Both the position numbers and the translations under genes were made by a program. From Branchinecta lynchi (taxonomy: Eukaryota; Arthropoda; Branchiopoda; Anostraca; Branchinectidae), in assembly GCA_023053575.1 (NCBI GenBank), contig JAKZAP010000016.1, positions 12,914,030 to 12,978,029 of the forward strand: a DNA stretch of 64,000 bases. The letters run 5' to 3'. This document shows positions 46,492-54,561 of the stretch, one piece after another (positions within the stretch are counted from its first letter, which is position 1; each line of letters begins with the position of its first letter). Under the pieces are notes generated by a model that saw only the letters and a program-made list of their open reading frames with translations, was not told the origin of the DNA and made no database searches.

Positions 46492-47675
46492 CGCTGTCAG
46501 AAGTTTCTTACCAGATAACACTTCGGGTGTTATCTGTTGTGTTTCAAAATGTTTTGCATAGTAAGCGTTACCATCAGGAAGAACCCAAAAACCGCCAAAA
46601 AGAATCCGCTGAGTTTTCCGACATCATGATGATAAGGAATAAAGTTAGTATATGCTTTTTTGGCTCTTCCTAACAAAGCTTGTTAGGGATCGACTAAAAG
46701 CAGGAAAGGAAAGGCAAGAGAAAAGCAGGAAAGAATACTAAAACCAGGAAGGCAAACTAAAAGAGGAAAGAATGACCAAGAATCGAGGATTCGAAAAACT
46801 GGCAAGCCTTTCTTCTGTTTAGTATCCCGTGAGGGGTCGGCAACTTCCATTTGTTAAAGTTCACCTTTTCCTCCTTTTAGTATTCGAAAAAACTGGCAAG
46901 CCTTTCCTCTGTTTAGTATCCTGCGAGGGACTAAAAGGAGGAAAAAGTGAACTTTTACAAGCGTAAGTTGCCCACACCTCACGAGATACTAAACACAGGA
47001 AAAGCACGGCACAGCTTGCCAGTTTTTTCTAATACTAAAAGACGAACTTTTACATATGTTAGTTGCTGACCCCTCACGGGATACTAAACAGAGGTAAGGC
47101 TTGCCAGTTTTTTAGAATTCCTAATTTCTTGCCTCGTTTTGGTACTTTCCGTGACAAGCTACTAAAACCAGGAAAGAAATGGTGGACTTGAATATCTTAG
47201 TTGCCGACCCCTCACTGGACTCCTGATCGCCTACGGACAAGGTACTAAAAGGACGAAGAGGTGAACTTTTACAAATGTATTGCCGACCCCTCACGAGAAA
47301 CTAAACTGAGGAAAAGCACGGCACAGCGTGCCAGTTTTTTCGAATACTAAAAGGAGGAAAAGGTGAACTGTTACAAATATAAGTTTCCGACCCCTCACGG
47401 GATACTAAACAGAGGAAAGGCTTGCCAGTTTTTCGGATCCTCGATTCCTGGTAATTCTTTCCTCGTTTTAGTTTGCCCGTCCTGGTTTTAGTATTCTTTC
47501 CTGCTTTTCTCTTGCCTTTCCTTTCCCGCTTTTAGTCGATCCCAGCTTGTTACGCTTAACATTTCATGCATAACGTTTTCAAACACAACAGATAACATTT
47601 GAAGTGTTATCTTTTACACAATATCTGTTGAAACCGCGCATCCTCGTGTTATCTGTTATGAAACTTCTGACAGTG
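46492..47675. mobile_element. TA-flanked MITE of the CACTGTCAGAAG family, split by a foldback element
   Basis: The ends CGCTGTCAGAAGTTTC and GAAACTTCTGACAGTG are flanked by TA at 46490-46491 and 47676-47677. Without the nested 858 bp element and one 9 bp duplicate it is about 317 bp, close to the 345 bp relative at 53108-53452. TA duplication suggests a Tc1/mariner-type mobiliser. Confidence 0.8.
46686..47543. mobile_element. Foldback element, 858 bp, with 9 bp target duplication (Mutator-like)
   Basis: Inverted arms of about 130 bp start GGGATCGACTAAAAGC and end GCTTTTAGTCGATCCC. The 9 bp AGCTTGTTA flanks both sides (46677-46685 and 47544-47552). The interior alternates copies of TTTAGTATCCCGTGAGGGG and AAGTTCACCTTTTCCTCC in both orientations. 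The 53108 MITE carries the uninterrupted site. A 9 bp duplication with long inverted arms fits Mutator-like elements. No protein is encoded. Confidence 0.82.
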
Positions 47676-47686
47676 TAGCCTATTAC

Positions 47687-47692
47687 TTTATT
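47687..47692 (-). promoter_or_regulatory. Possible AATAAA polyadenylation signal (minus strand)
   Basis: The minus-strand AATAAA lies about 250 bp past the candidate stop at 47940. It could serve the Thr-rich gene, but chance occurrence is easy in AT-rich DNA. Confidence 0.3.
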
Positions 47693-47939
47693 ATCTTTCG
47701 ACATAATTCATTCATTCATCACTACACTTAGATCTTTAATTAAACACCCTATTTTCGTACACGGTTGTAGTACTCGTTTCGTACACATTCAGCGTTTGTT
47801 TCGGAATAGGGTAGTCTCGGTATTGCAGTTAGGCTGTACGCGCTCCCTGAAAGTCCGGGTTCGGCTGCTTACGCTATCAACTAGCCAGAGAAGCTGGCTC
47901 CCTGCCACTGCGACTTCTAGCAAGACAGGGAAAATATTT

Positions 47940-47979
47940 TCATCGCCGGTTTTCCGAACCACGGAGATTCTCATAAAAA
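47940..47979 (-). CDS. Weak candidate last exon of the Thr-rich gene
   Basis: Downstream of the Thr-rich exon on the minus strand, a C-rich pyrimidine tract ends ..CCCTGAG at 47980-47981. The following single base plus codons read FYENLRGSENRR and stop at 47940. The entry phase matches the Thr-rich exon (two leftover bases TC plus one). The acceptor dinucleotide context GAG is mediocre and the peptide is short. An alternative is that the true next exon lies elsewhere. Confidence 0.25.
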
Positions 47980-48209
47980 CTCAGGGGTGGGGGGGGGGGG
48001 GTCATGATATAGTTCGAAAATAGTGAAGAAAGGCAAGCAGAAAATCAGTGAATTGTCGTTAGGGGGGTTATACTGTATCGTATGGACTTCGGTCTGCGAA
48101 AGTTCACGGAAAGTCCCGTCTGCGGTTATACGGATACACATGGGCTCGCTAGAGTGGAAGGATGGAATGGATGTAGTAAAAAAAAAAAAAAATGAAAAAT
48201 GAAACTTAC

Positions 48210-48710
48210 GATGATGTCTCGATGGTTGTCGTTGATTCTGTTGTCGATGGTGGTGTCGTAGTTGTTTCTTCTGTTGTTGATGTTGGTGTCGTAGTGGCTT
48301 CAGTCGTTGTTGAGACCGTTGTCGTTGGAGTTTCTGTTGTGGATGAAGAAGTTGACGAGGAGGTAGATTCAGTTGTTGTTTGTAAGGTGGTTGACTCGGT
48401 TGTTGACACCGTTGTTGTTGGCGTTGTCGTCGTAGTTTCAGTGGTAGGTGAGGAGGTTGGAAAGGTGGTTGAAGTTGTCGTCTCTAGGGTGGACGTTGCC
48501 TCTGTCGTTGCCTCTGTCGTTGCCTCTGTCGTTGTCTCTGTCGTTGCCTCTGTCGTTGCCTCTGTCGTTGCCTCTGTCGTTGTCTCTGTCGTTGCCTCTG
48601 TCGTTGCCTCTGTCGTTGTCTCTGTCGTTGCCTCTGTCGTTGAAGTTGTCTCAGTGGTCGTTTCTGTTATTGGTTCTGTTGTTGGTGGCATTGTGGCAGA
48701 GGTAGAAGTC
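48210..48710 (-). CDS. Thr-rich mucin-like exon of a secreted or surface protein
   Basis: This is a 501 bp internal exon. The acceptor is TTGTGTTCCAG (minus, ending at 48711) and the donor is ATC|GTAAGT at 48210/48209. The frame is open throughout: TSTSATMPPTTEPITETT, then a run of TTEA/TTET four-residue units (12 bp repeats, about 48496-48645), then Thr/Ser/Pro-rich sequence to TTTIETSS. Dense Thr/Ser/Pro with Glu is the signature of O-glycosylated mucin-like stalks. The entry needs one base to complete a codon, which exon 50370-50485 supplies (AT+G). The plus-strand Val/Ser-rich frame over the same DNA is an antisense artefact. The number of 12 bp units is likely polymorphic. Confidence 0.78.
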
Positions 48711-48924
48711 CTGGAACACAATACGAAAAACTTGTGAATCAGAAAATGTTGTGCATTCAAGTCTAGGCTCTTCGCCTATCGAAATAAGGCTTGGTGCCAA
48801 ACAGAATGTAGTTTCGCATTCGCCCAGGCGAATTCGGCGTCGCTAGAGAAAAATTCGCTTCTTCAGTCAAAATTTCGCGACGTGCTATTTCGCCTGGTGA
48901 GAATCTAAACGGCCAGTGCTGAAA

Positions 48925-49625
48925 CTAATTTTTGGGATACCAAAACGTAAGTGTCCGTCTGTCTGTGAGCACGATAACTCTCGAAGGGAATGAGATATTT
49001 TGATGAAAATTCTTTGCGTCAAGGGAAAGGTCGAGTTCGTAGACGGGCTATATAGCCCTACATTTAGTGGTGAGAAGGGGGTTTTCAAATTAGGGGAAAA
49101 CAAAATATTTCTGAACAGCTAATGGGATAGTCAAGTAAGAGGTAAGCTGATCACAAATATGTAAACCATTTTCTCGTCGGACAAGTAGCTAGCCAGGAAT
49201 CCGCCGAAAACCAGAAAATTTGTTAAAAGCAAAAGTTATATTTGTAGTTGATTAGACGTTCGATTGAAGGGTAAGAAGAGACGCTGAATCCAAATACCAT
49301 AATCCTTTTTTCCCCGGATACATAGTTCGCCCGGAATCCGGCTGAAACCGAAGAATTTGTTATAAGTTAAATTTTATATGAGGTTGATTGGATGTTGGGT
49401 ATAGGTGTAAGGAGATACGCTGAATTGGTTTTTGAGCTTTATTTTTTTCGACAGATAAATGGTTCGAGGATTACACCGAAACTGGAAAATTGGCAGAACT
49501 AACGCAGGAAGTTTCGATCGGTTATGTCAAAATAGATATGACTTAGAAGGGTAAACACACATGCTGAATCCATATCAGAACATGGTTTTCTCAGATCTAC
49601 CAGTTATTGTACTGGCTTTTGAAAA
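48925..49625 (-). mobile_element. Family A repeat copy in an intron of the Thr-rich gene
   Basis: A reversed A terminus (TTTTTGGGATACCAAAACG) at 48930 is followed by the GCACGATAACTCTCGAAGG block and four or five diverged core units. It ends near CACATGCTGAATCCATATC. Confidence 0.65.
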
Positions 49626-49674
49626 TGTACAAAAAACGATTATTTTTTTAAGTTTCTAAGGTGTTTCAACCCCC

Positions 49675-49934
49675 ACTGTAAGCCTTGATCTGTGTTTTGC
49701 TACCTTCGATGTGTATCACGCTGTTAACGGTTGTCTACGAGAAGTTTTTACATCAGAGAAACCGGTTATGTAAATTGTTTCCCTGTTTTCGCTATAAGTC
49801 AACGGGTCTCGGAAAAGGCTTAAAACAGCCAAAACGGTGAGTTATTTGTTCAAAGCACAGCCTACTTTTAAAGTGTTCAAATATTTTAAAATACTGTCAG
49901 TTGAAGAGCAAATAGTGCAAGGGGTCCTTTAAGT
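49675..49934 (+). repeat. Dispersed repeat F, inverted partner of 2997-3240
   Basis: Shares AAATTGTTTCCCTGTTTTCG, TCAACGGGTCTCGGAAAAGG and GGGGTCCTTTA with the reverse complement of the left copy. Confidence 0.6.
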
Positions 49935-50089
49935 ATTCGCTTTCGGCGGAGCCTCGTTTTTTTATCAAATTGGTGGGGAAAAAGGTTGCCAGTTGTGTTT
50001 TGAATGGATAAAATATCATTTTTTTTTTTGGGGGGGGGGGAGGGGGTGGCGTGACTACTAAAAGAGCGTATTCGGCAATTGTCGTTTTT

Positions 50090-50190
50090 GCAAGCAACCC
50101 TTGTATCAGATGACATGGTAATTGCCAAAACGAAAATGCAGATCCAGTTACAGTATGGTATCAGATACCATGGTGTCTGCAAAACGTAAC
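50090..50190. repeat. GGTATC-family MITE relic
   Basis: Contains TTGTCGTTTTTGCAAGCAAC, TGGTATCAGATACCATGG and AATTGCCAAAACG. Confidence 0.55.
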
Positions 50191-50369
50191 GAATGATTCT
50201 TGTCGGATTTTGCCTGCGCAGTGTTGCCTGTTGCTGTAGTCACTCTCATGGTTTTTGACCATCGTGGTTTTCGGCCTGTCGCAGTAAACATCTTTGCGAC
50301 TATTGTCCGTCGTGGTTTTACAATCGCCAAATTTCTCTGTCGTTCACAAACTCAGATTCGTCTACTCAC

Positions 50370-50485
50370 ATTTCTGTAGTTGCTGATGCAGTTGACGAAG
50401 TCCCATCGTCCACAACTTGGTAGATCAGCACTTGACTCAGATAGATCTGTGAGGTTGTTGTAATCCCTGAAGCTTGAAGACAGAC
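50370..50485 (-). CDS. Upstream exon of the Thr-rich mucin-like gene
   Basis: This is a 116 bp internal exon on the minus strand. The acceptor is TGTGTTTTTCTAAAG (ending 50486) and the strong donor is AAAT|GTGAGT at 50370/50369. In the frame that joins the Thr-rich exon it encodes VCLQASGITTTSQIYLSQV, then LIYQVVDDGTSSTASATTE plus the first two bases of a Met codon. The Ser/Thr-rich end runs smoothly into TSTSATMPPTTE of the next exon. That match in phase and composition is the main support. A second frame is also open across it (ending CGRWDFVNCISNYRN), but it stops soon after splicing. The domain is not recognised. The exon upstream was not found. Confidence 0.65.
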
Positions 50486-50589
50486 CTTTAGAAAAACACA
50501 CAAGCTGTAGATCTCACTTCCGGTAAATATTTACCGGCACAAATTGACTGCGAACCACAGAGAAAGATTCCTTTAAAGGAATATGTAAA

Positions 50590-50693
50590 ATAGTTAGCAT
50601 TTATTTGGTTGGTTTTTTTTATTTTTGTTTGTGTTTATTTTTTTCCCATGGCCTCTGTGCTTTTAGTGGAATAAATCTCTATCTCTATCTATA
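50590..50693 (+). mobile_element. LINE 3'-end fragment with (TCTCTA) tail
   Basis: An untranslated-like stretch with TTTTTCCCATGGCCTCTGTG ends GGAATAAATCTCTATCTCTA. It resembles the fragment at 18678-18840 in its 'TATGGCC..GTG' motif before the tail. Confidence 0.5.
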
Positions 50694-50719
50694 ACAAATG
50701 GTGGAAAATAAATAAGTCA

Positions 50720-51060
50720 GCTAAGATCTTCTTCTGCTTCCTGGGATGAGAGAAGGACATCTGTAATCTGATTGCATTTTCCTTCTTCCAGCTGTAGCCT
50801 GACGATGACCCTTGCCAAGGGGGACGAAATATCGCTGAAGTAAATCTAGCTGACTTAACCGTTTTCCGTCATTTTTCATATGTCTCTTCCTGGTTAAGAA
50901 GTATATGTATTGTGAACAGGACTTCAAGACACTTCTGAAAGGAGATATATTCATAATTTTCCATTTGCATGTATTCGCAGATGTCAGAGCTTCGTTGAGA
51001 ACTAAGCTCAGCTGCTACCCCGCTCTAGCGTACTAAATCTTTCCCTATTTTACTTTTGTT
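50720..51060. other. Intronic or intergenic, low-copy repeat motif
   Basis: CCCTTGCCAAGG..GACGAAATAT near 50808 resembles, inverted, ATATTTCGGCCCTTCTTGGC at 22370. The 77-codon minus-strand frame has no domain. Confidence 0.35.
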
Positions 51061-51075
51061 TTACGAGAAGCCTTG

Positions 51076-52886
51076 AGCATTGTCCAAATAGGGGATGTAA
51101 GATGTATTATTCCGTCTAAGACTTATTACAGATTCCTCTTTTCCTCTGGGCGCGCTGTAATAAGGCGAATAAGGAGAATAGAGCCAGGCTCTATTTTCCC
51201 TTATGCAGAGCCAATCAGATCGCGCTTGGTTGGTCCCGCCAGCAAGCCGCGGGCAGCGTAGTCAGGGTTGCCACGGGAAGTACTAAACTTCTACTTTGTT
51301 GGAAGCTGAAGAAACAACTTTTCTTCAAAAGAACAGGTTTTGTTCTGTTGCGACTGCCTATTGTTAGTTCGAGGACCAGTGCCTGTCCATCCATTAATTT
51401 AATAGCTTTTTACAACACTGCAGCAACCGTTTCTGGTAAATCTCGTGAAGAGCTAGTGGTCAATTTAACATCCACATATGATAGATTGTCTACTTGGCTC
51501 TCTGATAATAGACTACTTCTGAACAGAAAGAAGACGAAGTTTATTGTTTACAGCAGAACGGGTCACAAGTTTCCAGATATAGAATCAGTTTCCCTTTCTG
51601 CGAATGAACCTGAGTCTGTTATTGAAAGGGTTGTACCGATAAGATATTTGGGAGTTGTGTTTGATGAGAATTTGTCATGGAAAGAGCAAATTAATCAGGT
51701 TAGAGCAAAGTCTGCCCGTGGAGTTGGTATAATGTGCAGACTGAAAAACCTTCTTCCATATTGCGCTCTTAAATCCCTTTACTTTTCCCTTGTGCAATCC
51801 CATTTTGATTATGCATCTATTATTTTTTGAACACTTTTAAAAGTAATGTTACCCCTTTACAGATTATCCAAAATAAAGCAGTTCGTATCCTTAAACCTTT
51901 TCTGCCATCGCCATCAAACTTCCCCTTAAAATCCACAACAGAGACCCTTTTTTCACTTCATAATGTTCTTCCTGTTCGCGCAAAGTATCCAATTTTTAAG
52001 TGTTATGTTTAAGATTAAGCTTGAACGAGAAAAGCTCCCCAGATATTTTGCATCGATGGGTCTTATTTCTTCTCCTTCATCTTCACAAGTTGAAACCCGT
52101 GGTAAATATAATCTGCGGACTCCTAAGGTAGTTACAGAGAGGTCGCGTTTTTGCCTGAGGTATTTGATTCCTCTACATTGGGAAAGATTGAAAAATGAGA
52201 TTGATTATAATGTAAGCATAGATGCTATAAGACGGAAGTTGAAAAGAGTGCTGATTGAAAGTTATAAATCTAAATAATATGAAAAAATGGTTTTTTTTTT
52301 TAAGGATGTTTATTTATTTTTATTTTTATTTTTTTAAGTATTGGGTTCGTCTCCGGGGTTCGCCCATGAGGCCTCCAGATGTCTTATGACTCACTTGGTT
52401 TTAAGTTGTAAAATTAATTGTGTCTCAAAATGGTGCGCGGAGGATGGAAATGGTATCGTACGGCACGGGATTTGTTTTTTATTTATTTCTGCCAAGATTG
52501 GTTAATCTGTCTCGTTTTTTTTTTCTATTCGATAAGAAAACTATTTATTTTTAATTTTTGTGCATATTTAGTGTTGCTTAACGGTAGCTCAATTGCATTC
52601 GAGCTGTACTCTCAGCCTTGAGTTACCTAATACTTTGTATATATTGGTTATATTAAAAGAACCTTGAACCTTGAACAATGTAAAGGGCGTCAAATTGTAT
52701 TCGTGTACTTCAGTACACTTTTTCTGATCTTTAGAAGCTCGAAACATTTTATCAGCGTGGCAACGCCGAACGCTGTATCGCCGAACGCTGTATCCTATTT
52801 AGTTCCCATTTGAGCAGGCGTGTGTACTAAGACGTAAAAATCGCGTATAGCGCTTTTCAGCTTATTACACCTATTTAGACAATGCT
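51076..52886. mobile_element. Harbinger-like element D2, inverted relative to D1 and split by a LINE
   Basis: The ends AGCATTGTCC and GACAATGCT match D1. The flanks are TTG on the left and TTA on the right. The interior (TTACAGATTCCTCTTTTC, AATAGAGCC..GCTCTATTTTCC, AGCCAATCAGATCGCGC) matches D1 reversed. A 1.3 kb LINE fragment separates the two halves. Confidence 0.72.
51357..52678 (+). mobile_element. 5'-truncated LINE with RT C-terminal remnant, inside D2
   Basis: The plus-strand frames at 51390-51830, 51827-52012 and 51990-52277 together cover the region after the RT active site of a CR1/L2-type ORF2. Motifs are NRLLLNRKKTKFIVYSR, RYLGVVFDENLSWKEQINQV, LYFSLVQSHFDYAS, LQIIQNKAVRIL and YNLRTPK..RFCLRYLIPLHW. 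Two frame changes (near 51828 and 52010) make it a pseudogene. The 3' region ends ACCTTGAACCTTGAAC. It interrupts D2 after a position matching D1's interior. Confidence 0.78.
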
Positions 52887-53107
52887 TTAGTCGACAAGAA
52901 GCGATTACCTGCTTTTCAGACAGGATTCTGGGTGCTAGAAAGGATAAGGACGAATTTTCGGACTGCCTCTCCTGGAATTGTTTATCACCGGGTGAACCCG
53001 ATCCGCTAAAGGATTAATTAGGTCTCCGTTACTTATGAATAGTGTTCGCTACAGTGTTAAAATTTTGCAAAAAGAAAAGCTGTGGTTATGTTCACTTCCG
53101 TCGACTA

Positions 53108-53452
53108 CACTGGCGAGTGTTCATAACTTACACACGAGGATGCGCGGTTTCAACAAATAATGCATAACAGATAACACCTCGGATGTTATCTGTTGTCTTT
53201 GAAAACGTTATGCATGAAATGTTATGCATAACAAGCTTTGTTAGGAATAGCCAAAAAGCATCTAATGAATTTCCTTATCGTCATATGATGTCGGAAAACT
53301 TAGAAACCGCTTTTTGGCGGTTTTTCTGTTCTTCCTGATGGTAACGCTTATTATAAATAGCTTTTTGAAACACAACAGATAACATCCGAAGTGCTATTTG
53401 TTACGCATTATTTGTTGAAACCGCGCATCCTCTTATGAAAATTCTGACTGTG
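53108..53452. mobile_element. TA-flanked MITE of the CACTGTCAGAAG family, uninterrupted copy
   Basis: The ends CACTGGCGAGTGTTCATAAC and ATGAAAATTCTGACTGTG sit between TA dinucleotides (53106-53107 and 53453-53454). Inside, AACAAGCTTTGTTAGGAATA is the empty form of the site hit by the foldback element at 46686-47543. Confidence 0.8.
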
Positions 53453-53692
53453 TAGTGAAATTTTCTCCCTCATTTTCCGCTATATCAGTCAACTTTTTTG
53501 AAGTTTTCGTCGTCAACGTACTAAAGCTATCCTGGAGACAATAACCCGAAGACGCCTTCATCAATCAAATAGATGCCATTCTTTCTGCTTCGTTGAAAAA
53601 ATCTCGGACCTACTAAGAACATGCATTAAATTAGTTTCCAAGTTAATACATGAAGAGCGTCGGCTATAGCGTAAATGAAATAAATGAATAAA

Positions 53693-54190
53693 TCAATAGC
53701 CGGCTTCCATGGCGTGTTCTACTGAAATGACGTCAAAAGTCTTTGGGGTAACAAAGGAAAGAGTTACCCGAAAATATCCTGTAGATGGCGAAGCTGGAGT
53801 TCCGATTGTGAGCCAGCGATTCGACGGTATCAAGTCAAACTGCCTCTTCTCTACTTCCTCTCCCGTATCAGAATCAAGCAGTACTGCCGAAAGCGCGACA
53901 TCCCCGGTGGTTTCTTGGAAGAAGGCAAGGGCATCGAAGTAACAGTCGCCGTTGAACTGAAGAGCTTCTTTAGAGCATATCATGGGATATGCAACATCTT
54001 GGTCAATTGTGCGAGATTGGGCTAACCCGATTTCACCGTTGTAGGCGTATATATCAGTCCAAAAGCCATTGTTTTTCTCAATGTCGCTGTTTTCAAAAAT
54101 TCCCAGACCGTAGTCAAATGTTTCATTTAGAAGAATTTGATAATTGCAAGAAACACTGGAGATAACTGCTACTAAGAAGATAATCCACAT
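53693..54190 (-). CDS. Secreted 165-residue protein of unknown family, intact frame
   Basis: An intact minus-strand frame of 165 codons starts at 54190. The first 15 residues (MWIIFLVAVISSVSC) form a classic signal peptide, with cleavage likely before NYQILLNETF. The mature part has alternating hydrophobic and polar stretches: LNETFDYGLGIFENSDIE, FWTDIYAYNGEIGLAQS, ALSAVLLDSDTGEEVEKRQF and YFRVTLSFVTPKTFDVISVE. These suggest a beta-sandwich, perhaps MAM-like or jelly-roll, but no family signature is certain. Two cysteines (72 and 83) could form one disulfide, and NET (22-24) is a possible N-glycosylation site. No intron is needed. It could be a single-exon gene or a first exon; CGG|GTAACT inside is a possible phase-0 donor. 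It is not part of any repeat that I could find in the window. Confidence 0.65.
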   Translation of the reverse strand: MWIIFLVAVISSVSCNYQILLNETFDYGLGIFENSDIEKNNGFWTDIYAYNGEIGLAQSRTIDQDVAYPMICSKEALQFNGDCYFDALAFFQETTGDVALSAVLLDSDTGEEVEKRQFDLIPSNRWLTIGTPASPSTGYFRVTLSFVTPKTFDVISVEHAMEAGY

Positions 54191-54224
54191 TCTCCTGGTT
54201 TCAATTACCGTTAAAAACTGAGTA

Positions 54225-54231
54225 ATTTATA
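54225..54231 (-). promoter_or_regulatory. Possible TATA box upstream of the secreted-protein gene
   Basis: The minus-strand TATAAAT lies about 35 bp upstream of the ATG. A start site about 30 bp downstream would leave only a ~10-base leader, which is short, so this is weak. Confidence 0.22.
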
Positions 54232-54561
54232 TGACCCCGGGAGATAAAGGGCCTTCAAAGATAGAGCCGCTTTCAATGTTGATAAGCATATTGGTTTTTT
54301 GATTACGCAAGTGGATGCTCTTTCGACCTTACCCACCTAGATAGTTTGCGAGTACCCGTTCGTTCAAATTCGAGGATTTCGATAGTGTTGGGTGATATTT
54401 GGATTTTTTGATATATCGTTATTTTTATTTCGATATTCGATAATCGATATTGGTATTTCGGTACCATGTTCTCGCAACATCTCGTTTCGCAAAAATTTAA
54501 GAACGAAAATTGTCGTTAAAAGACATCTTGTATAATCTCAAACTTCGAATAAATAAAAACT

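Noticed and set aside
48192..48737. Plus-strand 181-codon Val/Ser-rich frame
   Set aside because: It is the antisense of the Thr-rich exon. Splice sites (TTCCAG and GTAAGT) exist only on the minus strand.
53693..54190. Joining this frame to the Thr-rich gene as its first exon through the CGG|GTAACT site
   Set aside because: The frame continues past that site with sequence that looks like natural beta strands and has its own stop, and no evidence links it to the 50370-50485 exon beyond strand and compatible phase.
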